The notes under the pieces: model-generated
The model's database searches: none
The model's input: only the letters and a program-made list of their open reading frames with translations
What the model was told of the DNA's origin: nothing
Part shown: piece by piece, positions 33,330-42,362 of the stretch
Layout of the letters: every line of letters starts with the position of its first letter
Position numbering within the stretch: the stretch's first letter is position 1
Source of the DNA: Bradyrhizobium lablabi
GTDB lineage: Bacteria > Pseudomonadota > Alphaproteobacteria > Rhizobiales > Xanthobacteraceae
DNA length: 64,000 nt
Reading direction: 5' to 3'
Assembly: GCF_018131005.1 (NCBI RefSeq)
Contig: NZ_JAFCJK010000012.1
Location: forward strand, 62,001 to 126,000
Translations under genes and position numbers: made by a program

Positions 33330-35834
33330 ATGCCCGGAAACCATCCGACACTCAATCAGCCGGTCGACGAACTGGCGCTGACCGAAATCAAGGGCGCGAT
33401 CCTCGCCAAGCTCAGGCTTGCGATCGGCAAGGACGCCGCAATGGCGACCAAGCAGGACTGGTACAAGGCCGCGGCGCTGGCGCTGCGCGACCGTATCGTC
33501 CATCGCTGGCTGACAGCCGAGAAGGAGAGCTACGATGCCGGCGCCAAGCGCGTCTATTATCTTTCGCTCGAATTCCTGATCGGCCGCCTGTTCACCGACG
33601 CGCTGAACAATATGGGTCTGATGCCGGTGTTCGAGGCCGCGCTCGGCGACCTGGGCGTCGACCTCACCGAGCTGAGCAGATGCGAGCCCGACGCGGCGCT
33701 AGGCAATGGCGGCCTCGGACGTCTCGCCGCCTGCTTCATGGAGAGCATGGCGACCCTTGCTATCCCGGCGATCGGTTACGGCATCCGCTACGATTTCGGG
33801 CTGTTTCGCCAGATCATCAACCATGGCTGGCAGCAGGAATATCCCGACGAATGGCTCGGCTGCGGCAATCCCTGGGAATTCCAGCGCCCGGAAGTGGTCT
33901 ACCATGTGCATTTCGGCGGCCATGTCGAACATGTCGACGACCGTGGCCGCGATTGCGCCACCTGGCATCCTGCAGAAGCCGTGGAAGCGATGGCCTACGA
34001 CACGCCGATCGTCGGCTGGCGCGGCCAGCACGTCAACGCGCTGCGCCTGTGGTCGGCGCATGCGCCCGATCCGCTCAAGCTCGACGTCTTCAACACCGGC
34101 GATTACGTCTCGGCCAGCGCCGAGCAGGCGCGCGCGGAAGCGATCTGCAAATTCCTCTATCCGAACGACGAGAGCGCCGCCGGCCGCGAGCTGCGGCTGC
34201 GCCAGGAATATTTTTTCGTCTCGGCCTCGCTGCAGGATCTCGTGAAGCGGCATCTCGCCGCCGACGGGCAGTTGCGCAGCCTTGCGCAGAAGGCCGCCGT
34301 GCAGCTCAACGATACCCATCCGAGCCTCGCGGTCGCGGAGTTGATGCGGCTCCTCGTCGACGTGCACAATTTCCGTTGGGATGAGGCGTGGAAGATCACC
34401 GTCGCGACGCTGTCCTACACCAACCATACGCTGCTGCCGGAGGCGCTAGAGACCTGGCCCGTCGAGCTGTTCGAGCGGCTGCTGCCGCGGCACCTCGAGA
34501 TCATCTATCGCATCAATGTGCAGCATCTGGCGCTCGCCGAGGAGCGCTTTCCCGGCGACATCGAATATCGCGCCTCGGTGTCGCTGATCGATGAGAAGAG
34601 CGGCCGCCGCGTGCGGATGGGCCAGCTCGCCTTCGTCGGTTCGCATCGCATCAACGGCGTCTCGGCGATGCACTCCGATCTGATGAGGGAGACCGTGTTC
34701 CACGACCTTCATCATCTTTATCCGTTGCGCATCACCAACAAGACCAACGGCATCACCTTCCGCCGCTGGCTGATGCTGGCCAATCCCCGGTTGACCCAGC
34801 TGTTGCGCGAGAGCTGCGGCGAGGCCGTTCTCGACGACTTCTCGCTGCTTAGCCGCATCGAGGATCATTGCAGCGACAACGTGTTCCAGAAGCGCTTCCG
34901 CGACGTCAAGCACCACAACAAGCTCGCGCTGGCGCGGCTGATCGCCGAGCGCAACGGCGTCAAGGTCGATCCGTCGGCGCTGTTCGACGTGCAGATCAAG
35001 CGCATCCACGAATACAAGCGGCAGCTGCTCAACATCCTGGAGACGATCGCGCTCTACCACGCAATGAAGGACGAGCCGCAGCGCGACTGGGTGCCGCGCG
35101 TGAAGATCTTCGCCGGGAAGGCTGCGGCGAGCTACCGCTACGCCAAGCTGATCATCAAGCTGATCAACGACGTCGCCGAGGTCGTCAACAACGATACCGC
35201 ACTCGGCGGAAGGCTGAAGGTCGCCTTCCTCGCCGATTACAATGTCAGCCTGGCCGAGGTGATCATCCCGGCCGCCGACCTCTCCGAACAGATCTCGACC
35301 GCAGGCATGGAAGCTTCCGGCACAGGTAACATGAAGCTCGCACTCAACGGCGCGCTGACGATCGGCACGCTGGACGGCGCCAATATCGAAATCCGCGACA
35401 ATGTCGGGCCTGAGAACATCGCGATCTTCGGCATGGAAGCCGGCGACGTGATGGTCCGCCGCAAGCAAGGGCTCGACGCCAGCGACGTGATCGGCAAATC
35501 GCCGCGCCTGGAGCGCGCGATCCGCAGCATCGAGAGCGGCGAATTCTCGCCCGGCGAACCCGCCCGCTTCGCTTCGGTCGGACACGCACTGCGCTATCTC
35601 GACCACTACATGGTCTCGGCCGACTTCAATTCCTATTATGAGGCGCAACGCGGCATCGATGCCCGCTGGCAGGTGATACCGGCCTGGACGCGCGCCTCAA
35701 TCCTCAATGTCGCACGCATGGCGTGGTTCTCTTCCGATCGCACCATCCGCGAATATGCCGAGGATATCTGGCACGTGCCGGTGCATCCGTCCGCGCCGCC
35801 GCTGGTCGGCGTCCGGCGCGAGGCCAAGGGGTAA
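33330..35834 (+). CDS. glgP: Glycogen/maltodextrin phosphorylase
   Basis: 834-residue pyridoxal-phosphate enzyme releasing glucose-1-phosphate from glycogen or maltodextrin. RVYYLSLEFLIGRLF near the N-terminus, DAALGNGGLGRLAACF (substrate loop), AVQLNDTHPSLAVAELMRLL, ITNKTNGITFRRWL and KRIHEYKRQLLN are all canonical. The PLP lysine is Lys 669 in EASGTGNMKLALNG. ATG 33330 gives a family-like N-terminus; TTG 33315 is a possible start with 5 extra residues. No glgA, glgB, glgC or glgX gene lies near, so it stands outside the usual glycogen cluster. Confidence 0.95.
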   Translation: MPGNHPTLNQPVDELALTEIKGAILAKLRLAIGKDAAMATKQDWYKAAALALRDRIVHRWLTAEKESYDAGAKRVYYLSLEFLIGRLFTDALNNMGLMPVFEAALGDLGVDLTELSRCEPDAALGNGGLGRLAACFMESMATLAIPAIGYGIRYDFGLFRQIINHGWQQEYPDEWLGCGNPWEFQRPEVVYHVHFGGHVEHVDDRGRDCATWHPAEAVEAMAYDTPIVGWRGQHVNALRLWSAHAPDPLKLDVFNTGDYVSASAEQARAEAICKFLYPNDESAAGRELRLRQEYFFVSASLQDLVKRHLAADGQLRSLAQKAAVQLNDTHPSLAVAELMRLLVDVHNFRWDEAWKITVATLSYTNHTLLPEALETWPVELFERLLPRHLEIIYRINVQHLALAEERFPGDIEYRASVSLIDEKSGRRVRMGQLAFVGSHRINGVSAMHSDLMRETVFHDLHHLYPLRITNKTNGITFRRWLMLANPRLTQLLRESCGEAVLDDFSLLSRIEDHCSDNVFQKRFRDVKHHNKLALARLIAERNGVKVDPSALFDVQIKRIHEYKRQLLNILETIALYHAMKDEPQRDWVPRVKIFAGKAAASYRYAKLIIKLINDVAEVVNNDTALGGRLKVAFLADYNVSLAEVIIPAADLSEQISTAGMEASGTGNMKLALNGALTIGTLDGANIEIRDNVGPENIAIFGMEAGDVMVRRKQGLDASDVIGKSPRLERAIRSIESGEFSPGEPARFASVGHALRYLDHYMVSADFNSYYEAQRGIDARWQVIPAWTRASILNVARMAWFSSDRTIREYAEDIWHVPVHPSAPPLVGVRREAKG

Positions 35835-35913
35835 TCCCGGGAGACGGAGATCGATTACCTTCGGCATCATTGAACTCGCTGCACGCACGGCATACTGATA
35901 TCGCCTCGCATAT

Positions 35914-36030
35914 CGTCATTGCGAGCGTAGCGAAGCAATCCATCGCTCCACATATGCGAATGGATGGATTGCTTCGTCGCTTCAGCGCAAAATTGCCTTG
36001 CAATTTTGTCGCGAGCTCCTCGCAATGACG
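35914..36030. repeat. Palindromic dispersed element with perfect 12-bp terminal inverted repeats
   Basis: Ends CGTCATTGCGAG (35914-35925) and CTCGCAATGACG (36019-36030) are exact inverted repeats. Inner arms CGAAGCAATCCATC and ATGGATTGCTTCG are also inverted, so the whole 117 bases can fold into one long cruciform. It is followed immediately by the thioesterase gene and its last ATG lies in frame with that gene. Confidence 0.8.
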
Positions 36031-36060
36031 CTGACGAAAGATTTTCAACCAAGGACCTTC

Positions 36061-36879
36061 ATGCTCACTAAGGCGCCGCACCTTTTCGACGAAGCCACCG
36101 CTGTGACCGCCGGCGACAGCCGCTGGCAGGGACGAACAAGCCCCGACTACTGGGCCTTTGTCGGCCCGTTCGGCGGCTGCACCGCGGCGACGATCCTGCG
36201 CGCATTGATCGACCATCCGCAGCGCGCCGGCGATCCGCTGGCGCTCACGGTGAATTACTGCGCGCCGGTCGCGGAAGGGGCGTTCGACCTCGACGTCCGC
36301 CTGGTGAAGGCCAACCGCTCGAGCCAGCACTGGTGCGTGGAGATGACGCAAGGCGGCGGCGATGTCGCAACGCTTGCGACCGCCGTGTTCGCCGAGCGGC
36401 GGCGGTCATGGTCGCACCAGCCGGTCGAATTCCCCGGCGCGACGCCGTTCGGGCAGACCCTTCCCTATCCGAGCCTCGCGATGTCCTGGGTCAAGCAATA
36501 TGACTTCCGCTTCGTCGAAGGAGAGCCGAAACTCAAGGGCGGACCAACGAATCCGCCGTCGAGCGCATATTCAAAGATGTGGATCTCCGACCGGGTGCCA
36601 CGCAAGGTGGATGCACTTTCATTGATGTCGATGTCGGACGCGTTCTTCGGCCGTATTTTCCATGCGAGACGCGAGATGGTGCCGTTCGGGACCGTCTCGC
36701 TCACCACCTACTTCCACGTCGATGCCGCCGACCTTGCCGCCGAAGATACCACCCGCCTGCTCGCCGCTGCCGACGCCCGGATTTTCCACAAGAGTTACGG
36801 CGACCAGCACGGCGAATTGTGGTCTCCGTCCGGCCGCCTGCTCGCAACTACGACGCAAATCGCCTATTTCAAGGCGTGA
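36061..36879 (+). CDS. Acyl-CoA thioesterase family protein (double hot-dog fold)
   Basis: 272-residue protein resembling TesB-type/4HBT_3 thioesterases, which hydrolyse acyl-CoA. RTSPDYWAFVGPFGGCTAATILRAL is the N-terminal hot-dog helix region, LTVNYCAPVAEGAFDLDVRLVKANRSSQHWCVEMTQ its strands, and MSMSDAFFGRIFHAR and SLTTYFHV belong to the second hot-dog. HKSYGDQHGELWSPSGRLLATTTQIAYF is the typical end. ATG 36061 has AAGGA 6-10 bases upstream; in-frame ATGs at 36025 and earlier lie in the dispersed repeat. Acyl chain specificity unknown. Confidence 0.85.
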   Translation: MLTKAPHLFDEATAVTAGDSRWQGRTSPDYWAFVGPFGGCTAATILRALIDHPQRAGDPLALTVNYCAPVAEGAFDLDVRLVKANRSSQHWCVEMTQGGGDVATLATAVFAERRRSWSHQPVEFPGATPFGQTLPYPSLAMSWVKQYDFRFVEGEPKLKGGPTNPPSSAYSKMWISDRVPRKVDALSLMSMSDAFFGRIFHARREMVPFGTVSLTTYFHVDAADLAAEDTTRLLAAADARIFHKSYGDQHGELWSPSGRLLATTTQIAYFKA

Positions 36880-36888
36880 GCGGGAAGG

Positions 36889-36983
36889 CGTAGGTTGGGC
36901 GAAGGCGTGACAATGCCATGCCCGCGCCGAACCCCGGAACGCGATCCGCATGGTGGGCGCTTCGCTTGCCCGCCCTACGAGGC
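36889..36983. repeat. Dispersed repeat remnant (GTAGGTTGGGCG / CGCCCTACGA type)
   Basis: CGTAGGTTGGGCG at the left end and GGTGGGCGCTTCGCTTGCCCGCCCTACGA at the right form a partial inverted repeat. This pattern occurs widely as intergenic repeats in related genomes (general knowledge, not checked). It lies directly before the arginase gene start. Confidence 0.5.
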
Positions 36984-36991
36984 CATGGCGC

Positions 36992-37960
36992 ATGTCCGAA
37001 ATTCACGCTTCAAAACCCCAACGCATCGCGCTGCTCGGCGCGCCCATCGAGATCGGGGCCGCGCAGGCCGGCACGCTGATGGGACCGGCGGCGCTGCGCA
37101 CCGCAGGCATCGCCCGCGTACTGGAACAGCTCGGCTTTGCCGTCGACGACCATGGCGACCTCGCGATCCCAGAGGTGACGGCCGACGGGCCGGTGCCCGC
37201 CAATGCCAAATTCTATGACGAGGTGAAGACCTGGATCCGCTGCTTGAGCGAACGCTCGTTCTCGCTCGCGAGTTCCGGCGCGATCCCGATCTTCATGGGC
37301 GGCGACCACTCGCTGTCGATGGGATCGGTCAACGGCGTCGCGCGCTACTGGCGCGACAAGGGCCGGCCGCTGTTCGTGCTGTGGCTCGACGCGCATGCCG
37401 ATTACAACACGCCGTCGACCACCATCACAGGCAACATGCACGGCATGTCGGCGGCGTTTCTGTGCGGCGAGGGAGGGCTCGACGACCTGCTCGGCACTTC
37501 GCCGCGCGCCTCGATCACGCCCGATCAACTCGACCTTTTCGGCATCCGCTCGATTGATCCTCTGGAGAAGGAGCTGGTCCGCGAACGGCGCGTCGCGATC
37601 GCCGACATGCGCGCGATCGACGAGTTCGGCGTCGCCGTGCTGATCCGCCGCGTGATCGAGCGCGTGCGAGCGAAGAACGGCGTGCTGCATGTCTCCTTCG
37701 ACGTCGACTTCCTCGATCCCGCGGTCGCCCCCGGCGTCGGCACCACGGTGCCGGGCGGCGCGACCTATCGGGAGGCGCATCTGATCATGGAATTGCTGCA
37801 CGATTCCGGATTGGTTCGGTCAATCGACATCGTCGAGCTCAACCCGTTCCTCGACGAACGCGGCCGCACCGCGCGCGTCGCGGTCGAACTGCTCGGCAGC
37901 CTGTTCGGCCTGCAGATCATCGACCGCCAGACACCGAGCAACGCGGTGCTGCCGGATTGA
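36992..37960 (+). CDS. Arginase-family ureohydrolase, probably arginase
   Basis: 322-residue Mn-dependent hydrolase. Metal-site motifs are all present: GGDHSLSMGSV, LDAHADYNTPSTTITGNMHGM, and SFDVDFLDPAVAPGVGTTVPGG. The stretch between the second and third motif (NTP...GNMHGM) is arginase-like rather than agmatinase-like, and SIDIVELNP ends the core. Arginase converts arginine to ornithine and urea. The start ATG 36992 was chosen over GTG/ATG codons lying in the preceding repeat. No ornithine cyclodeaminase or rocD gene is adjacent. Confidence 0.9.
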   Translation: MSEIHASKPQRIALLGAPIEIGAAQAGTLMGPAALRTAGIARVLEQLGFAVDDHGDLAIPEVTADGPVPANAKFYDEVKTWIRCLSERSFSLASSGAIPIFMGGDHSLSMGSVNGVARYWRDKGRPLFVLWLDAHADYNTPSTTITGNMHGMSAAFLCGEGGLDDLLGTSPRASITPDQLDLFGIRSIDPLEKELVRERRVAIADMRAIDEFGVAVLIRRVIERVRAKNGVLHVSFDVDFLDPAVAPGVGTTVPGGATYREAHLIMELLHDSGLVRSIDIVELNPFLDERGRTARVAVELLGSLFGLQIIDRQTPSNAVLPD

Positions 37961-37992
37961 GCCTTGAACGACCTCGCAAAACTATCAGACCC

Positions 37993-38095
37993 GTCATCCT
38001 GAGGCGCTCGCGCAGCGAGCCTCGAAGGATGCGCAGCAGCGCCAGTGCCCGTCGCCCTTCGAGACGCGCGCAAGTGAGCGCTCCTCAGGGTGACG
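37993..38095. repeat. Palindromic dispersed repeat between convergent genes
   Basis: GTCATCCTGAGG at the left and CCTCAGGGTGACG at the right are near-perfect inverted ends. Inner arms around CCTCGAAGGATG and CCCTTCGAGACG also pair. It fills the gap between the arginase and the next minus-strand gene and may terminate both. Confidence 0.7.
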
Positions 38096-38118
38096 GATCG
38101 AGAGATGCGCACGCCCGC

Positions 38119-38484
38119 TCACGTATCCTGCGTCGCATTGCCGGCGACCAGCGTGGTGTTGCCGGTGGCGGGATCACTGACGACGTTGCGCACCTGCGCG
38201 CTGCCCTGTCCGGTGAGAACGAACTTGGTGTCGCCGATCCGGAACGAATTGTCCTTGATCAGCACCTGCTGGTACTGCGTGGTCGAGCCGCTCTGGTATT
38301 TCACCTGCGCGCGAAACCCGTTCACATTGGAAATGCTGAACTGGAATTTCTGGCCGTCGGAATAGGTACCGTCCCAGGTGCCCTGATAGCTTGCGGGATC
38401 GACGTTGACGTAAGGCGTGTTTGACGGGGTGTTCAGCGATGCCGAGGCGTAAGAGTTCTGCAGGATGCTCATAATGTCGCCCAT
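38119..38484 (-). CDS. Small protein of unknown function, beta-rich
   Basis: 121 residues from ATG 38484 (GGAGCGG upstream); ATG 38472 is an alternative. The sequence alternates polar and hydrophobic residues, as in YQGTWDGTYSDGQKFQFSIS and FRAQVKYQSGSTTQYQQVL, and is rich in Ser, Thr, Asn and Gln, suggesting a beta-sheet domain. There is no signal peptide or Cys. No family recognised. It is downstream of pckA in the same direction but separated by pckA's terminator. Confidence 0.6.
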   Translation of the reverse strand: MGDIMSILQNSYASASLNTPSNTPYVNVDPASYQGTWDGTYSDGQKFQFSISNVNGFRAQVKYQSGSTTQYQQVLIKDNSFRIGDTKFVLTGQGSAQVRNVVSDPATGNTTLVAGNATQDT

Positions 38485-38602
38485 CGTTCCGCTCCGCATC
38501 TGGAAATCCGATGCGCCAGTTACGAGCGAGCGCGGTTAACGTGAGCTTGCCCGCCTTGTCGGGATGTTGCCAGGGCGGCAGCCAGACATGATCTGCAACA
38601 GA

Positions 38603-38626
38603 AAAGGCGGCCCGAAGGCCGCCTTT
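38603..38626 (-). terminator. Intrinsic terminator of pckA
   Basis: On the minus strand AAAGGCGGCC, tetraloop TTCG, GGCCGCCTTT followed by TCTG. A 10-bp GC-rich stem with the stable UUCG loop, 27 bases after the pckA stop. Confidence 0.8.
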
Positions 38627-38652
38627 CGCGTCTCGACATCATCCTGCGCGGA

Positions 38653-40269
38653 TTATTCCGCCGCCAGCTTCGCTTCCGGCGCGGCGGCGCGGACTTCGGC
38701 ATCGACCTGCGATTCGAACTTGGCGAAGTTCTTCTGGAACATGCCGACCAGCGCACGCGCCGTTTTGTCGAACTCGGCCTTGTCCGCCCAGGTCTTGATG
38801 GGATCGAGGATATGCGGCTCGACGCCCGGCAGAGAGGTCGGCACAGCGAAGCCGAAATACTTGTCGGTGCGGAAATCGGCATTGCGCAAGCTGCCGTTCA
38901 ACGCCGCCGTGAGCAGGGTGCGCGTCACCTTGATCGGCATGCGGCGCCCGGTGCCATACTTGCCGCCGGTCCAGCCGGTGTTGACAAGCCAGCAATCGAC
39001 ATCGTGCTTGGCGATCAGCTCGCGCAGCATGTTGCCATACACCGAAGGATCGCGCGGCAGGAACGGCGAGCCGAAGCAGGTGGAGAACTCGGGCTGCGGC
39101 TCGTTGCCGAGGCCGCGCTCGGTGCCCGCAACCTTCGCCGTGTAGCCGGACAGGAAGTGATACATCGCTTGCGCCGGCGTCAGCTTGGCGATCGGCGGCA
39201 TCACGCCGAAAGCGTCGGCGGCGAGCATCACCACATTCTTCGGATGACCGGCGCGGCCAGTGCGCGAGGCATTCGGAATGAAATCCAGCGGATAGGCCGA
39301 GCGGGTGTTTTCGGTCTTCGAGCCATCGTCGAAATCGGGCGCGCGGGTGTTGGCGTCGAGCACGACGTTTTCCAGCACGGCGCCGAAGCGCTTGCTGGCT
39401 GCGTAGATTTCCGGCTCCGCCTCGGCGGAGAGCTTGATGCACTTGGCGTAGCAGCCGCCCTCGAAATTGAAGATGCCGTCGGGGCACCAGCCATGCTCGT
39501 CATCGCCGATCAGGGTGCGCTTCGGATCGGCCGAGAGCGTGGTCTTGCCGGTGCCGGACAGGCCGAAGAAGATCGCGCTGTCGTCGTCGGGGCCGACATT
39601 GGCCGAGCAGTGCATCGGCAGTACGCCCTTCTCGGGCAGGTAATAGTTCAGTGTGGTGAAGACACTCTTCTTCATCTCGCCGGCATAATAAGACCCGCCG
39701 ATCAGGACGATCTTGCGGGCGAAATCGATGGCGACGACGTTCTCGGAGCGCACGCCGTGACGTTTCGGATCGGCGCGGAAGCTCGGCAGATCGATGATGG
39801 TAAGCTCCGGCACGAAGCTCGCAAGCTCCGACACCTCAGGACGGATCAGGAGCGTGCGGATGAACAGCGAGTGCCAGGCGAGTTCGGTGAAGACGCGCGT
39901 CTTGATGCGATGGGATATATTGGCGCCGCCGTAGAGATCCTGCGCGAACAGCGTCATGCCTTCGGCATGCTTGAGGAAGTCGGCATAGAGCGTCGCGAAC
40001 TGCTCCGACGTGATCGACTGGTTGCCGGCCCACCACATGCTCTTGTCGGTCAGCCCGTCGCGGACCGTGAACTTGTCCTTCGGACTGCGCCCGGTGAATT
40101 CACCGGTATCCGCGCAGAGCGCACCATCGGCCGACAGCACGGCTTCGCCATTGCGCAGCGAGTGCTCGTAGAGCTGAGGCGCACCGTAATTCCAGTGAAC
40201 ACCCTTGAGATTTCTTAAGCCGAATTTGTCGGCACCAAAGGCACCGTTATGCACGCCCGTTTCCTGCAC
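38653..40269 (-). CDS. pckA: ATP-dependent phosphoenolpyruvate carboxykinase
   Basis: 538-residue gluconeogenic enzyme converting oxaloacetate and ATP to PEP and CO2. Motifs: RSPKDKF, LYGGANISHRIKTRVFTE, GGSYYAGEMKKS (metal/substrate lysine), FFGLSGTGKTTLSADPKR (P-loop), DDEHGW, and NTGWTGGKYGTGRRM. The start is GTG 40269 after GAGGAGG with 6 bases spacing, much better than any in-frame ATG upstream. Ends in its own terminator. In rhizobia and Agrobacterium pckA lies beside chvI/chvG, as here, though a broken CHAT gene and a haem-oxygenase-like gene separate them. Confidence 0.96.
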   Translation of the reverse strand: MQETGVHNGAFGADKFGLRNLKGVHWNYGAPQLYEHSLRNGEAVLSADGALCADTGEFTGRSPKDKFTVRDGLTDKSMWWAGNQSITSEQFATLYADFLKHAEGMTLFAQDLYGGANISHRIKTRVFTELAWHSLFIRTLLIRPEVSELASFVPELTIIDLPSFRADPKRHGVRSENVVAIDFARKIVLIGGSYYAGEMKKSVFTTLNYYLPEKGVLPMHCSANVGPDDDSAIFFGLSGTGKTTLSADPKRTLIGDDEHGWCPDGIFNFEGGCYAKCIKLSAEAEPEIYAASKRFGAVLENVVLDANTRAPDFDDGSKTENTRSAYPLDFIPNASRTGRAGHPKNVVMLAADAFGVMPPIAKLTPAQAMYHFLSGYTAKVAGTERGLGNEPQPEFSTCFGSPFLPRDPSVYGNMLRELIAKHDVDCWLVNTGWTGGKYGTGRRMPIKVTRTLLTAALNGSLRNADFRTDKYFGFAVPTSLPGVEPHILDPIKTWADKAEFDKTARALVGMFQKNFAKFESQVDAEVRAAAPEAKLAAE

Positions 40270-40581
40270 GAAAAACCTCCTCGAACCCGCGTATCCTGTT
40301 CGCGCGCATGTCGCCAAGCGCGCTCCCGTCGCGGTGACCGCCTGAATATAGCCTCCCGGCTTGGGCCCGGCGACCTAATAGTAAGGAACGCCGGGCTTGC
40401 CAAGCTAGTCGACCGAGTTTTGGTTTATTCCAAGGCAGGCACGCCGGCCGTCGCAAATACCCGCCGCAGCGCGGCAGCCCTTGGTTTTGCGGCCGCTTTC
40501 CGGTTGTTTTCCCACGAGACGCGCGACCTTCGGCCGCTGGCCGCTCCGCTCCATGACGCTGCGATGCACAAATAGTGACAT
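40270..40581. promoter_or_regulatory. Region upstream of pckA
   Basis: 312 bases with no gene. It must contain the pckA promoter. An imperfect inverted repeat is built from CCCGGCTTGGGCCCGGCG and CGCCGGGCTTGCC around 40353-40402. A promoter or catabolite-type operator could not be assigned. Confidence 0.4.
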
Positions 40582-41005
40582 TTAGCGGGCCTTGCCCTCG
40601 CCGCTCAAAGCAAACGGCGCCCAGAATGCCGGGTATGCATTTTGCGGCGACGGCGCATCGTTGAGATAGGCCGGCATGACTTGGCGCAGCGCCTCGGAGC
40701 GGCCAAGCTTTGGGTCCGCTTTCAGGCGGTTGAATGTCGACGTCGTCAGCCGCGTTGCGGCTTCCGAGTCCACCGGACAATGCGACACCAGAAGCGCCCG
40801 TACACCCGCGTAGAAGCGTCGCGTGAGGCCCGACGGCACTTCGGCGCCAAGCTTGTCGCTGGCTATGACATTGCACGCAGATGACACCACCAATCGGCGT
40901 TGAGATTCAACTGCGCGACCTCGCTCGAGATCAGCAGGCCGCCGTCAAGGTCCAACGGCTGTCCTGAAATGCTCGACGCGAGCGAAGGTTCCGCAACTCC
41001 TTTCA
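40582..41005 (-). pseudogene. CHAT-domain (caspase-like) protein gene, C-terminal part, frameshifted
   Basis: Two adjacent minus-strand frames together read as the end of a CHAT-domain protease. The first gives KGVAEPSLASS, then DLDGGLLISSEVAQLNLNADW. After a shift near 40885-40890 the second gives VVSSACNVIASDKLGAEVPSGLTRRFYAGVRALLVSHCPVD and ends NAYPAFWAPFALSGEG. In intact family members NADWVVLSACNT is continuous, with the Cys of SAC as nucleophile; here the sequence has GATTGGTGGTG where GATTGGGTGGTG would restore the frame, so one G appears lost. The large N-terminal part (TPR or other repeats, catalytic His) is missing upstream. Probably non-functional. Confidence 0.7.
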
Positions 41006-41376
41006 CATAGTCGTCCTCGAGACTGTTCGCCGGCATCGCGCGCCCCAGATGAATTCGGATGCAGCGGCGCCGCGCGTCGGCGGCAAAGTACACTTCGAGT
41101 CGACGGCATCGCAGGTGATCGCGAACACAAGCTTTCTTTTCTCCGCGATCGCAAGCGGCATAATCGACCCCACAGTAGCGGATCGCCCTTGGCGTCATTG
41201 GCAGGGCATCCACAGCATGGCGCCGAGGTCACTGGCCGGCTCACGGACGCCTCACTCCTCGCGGCCTCGACGATCGCCCAAGCACTGCGGCTATGCGGCA
41301 TGTTGCCTCGCTGCGCTGCCATGATCGCGCCGGCGGCGGCAGCCGTTGAAAGCCGGCGGCTGCATCCTCGCCTGGA
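41006..41376. other. Interval upstream of the broken CHAT gene
   Basis: 371 bases with no intact gene. Short minus-strand frames run through it in several phases, with fragments such as YFAADARRRC, consistent with decayed coding sequence, but no family could be named. Confidence 0.35.
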
Positions 41377-42126
41377 TTATGCCTCGGCGGCTGAATCCCT
41401 GGTGCGCGCTTCGCCGGCGAGACGGACCAGCATCTCGCGCAACTCCGCGCCGTTCGTAACCCTCTCCGGGAAATCGAGCCGCAACGTCTTGCCACCGGCC
41501 TGCATGTCCATGCCGTCGGGATCGCAGCCGACGCAAGCCCAGTCCGCGCTCTCCGCGCCGAGCAGGCGCGTGGCGTAGAGGTTCATGGCGTCGCGGTGAT
41601 CCTCGTTCATGTGCGCGACAGCGCCCGGCTCGGCCTTCATGAGGGAGGCCGCATCGCCGATCTCGGTGAGGAATTGCGCGGGCCTGAGGTCGACGATGCG
41701 GCCGAACCCAGCGACCAGATGGGCACCGGCAGGACGGATCCGGAAGAAGGAAAAATCCTTAAATTCTACAAAGGCTTCCGCCGAAGGATGGGCGTTGACG
41801 TAGCGCCGGTGCAGGAGGTCGCGACCATCGTCGGTAGCTTCCTCGGCCCGTCCCGCCAGCATGATTCGGGCACCCTCCAGCGGATCGCCCTCGACGCGTT
41901 CGTCGAGCATCAGCGACACCCGGCTGTCTGCCAGGATGTTCCTTGTGTGCAACGCCAGCCGAGAAATCAGCAGGATCGGCGAGCCGTCCGGATGGCTGGC
42001 CAAATTGACGAGGGAACAATACGGATCGCCATTGCCGGCCATGAGCGTGGCAAGCGCTCCCTGGCGGCTGCGGCGGAGCAGCGAGCGGGCAAGTCTGGCG
42101 GGATCGAAATCAGGGGTCGGTTGCAT
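41377..42126 (-). CDS. HugZ-like haem-utilisation / PNPOx-fold protein with DUF2470
   Basis: About 249 residues. An N-terminal split-barrel of the pyridoxamine-phosphate-oxidase fold reads RLARSLLRRSRQGALATLM, PYCSLVNLASHPDGSPILLISRLALHTRNILADSRVSLMLDE and GRAEEAT. It is followed by FEFKDFSFFRIRPAGAHLVAGFGRIVDL-like residues and a C-terminal DUF2470 with HMNEDHRDAMNLYATRLLG and GCDPDGMDM. This architecture is that of HugZ/HutZ haem-degrading proteins and of flavin-binding relatives; the His of HMNEDH is the family haem-ligand candidate. Start ATG 42126; TTG 42150 is in frame. An 8-bp hairpin (42155-42179) lies just upstream. Confidence 0.78.
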   Translation of the reverse strand: MQPTPDFDPARLARSLLRRSRQGALATLMAGNGDPYCSLVNLASHPDGSPILLISRLALHTRNILADSRVSLMLDERVEGDPLEGARIMLAGRAEEATDDGRDLLHRRYVNAHPSAEAFVEFKDFSFFRIRPAGAHLVAGFGRIVDLRPAQFLTEIGDAASLMKAEPGAVAHMNEDHRDAMNLYATRLLGAESADWACVGCDPDGMDMQAGGKTLRLDFPERVTNGAELREMLVRLAGEARTRDSAAEA

Positions 42127-42154
42127 GGTCCAATCGCTATTGTACTGCAAAACC

Positions 42155-42179
42155 GGCCCTTTCTGATCAAAAAAGGGCC
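42155..42179. other. Small hairpin upstream of the HugZ-like gene
   Basis: GGCCCTTT (42155-42162), 9-base loop, AAAGGGCC (42172-42179). On the minus strand it would form in the leader of the HugZ-like mRNA; on the plus strand it precedes chvI by 180 bases. Function unknown. Confidence 0.4.
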
Positions 42180-42362
42180 TTTCCTCAGTGTGTCAGGGTG
42201 CTATATGGGGGACGGAACGCAGGGGCCGCAGAGGCGGTCTTGCGGAACTCGGTCACACTTCAGCCCAGCTTGCATTGCTCGCTGACCGCGTTCAGAGCCC
42301 TTTACACGGCGCGTCGTCGAAAATGCCCGCCGTTTAAGCCACTCTCATTGTGAAAGCAGCTC

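Noticed and set aside
32693..34384. 563-codon plus-strand frame overlapping the glgP start region
   Set aside because: It runs in another phase through glgP, which is unmistakable, and encodes Arg-rich residues.
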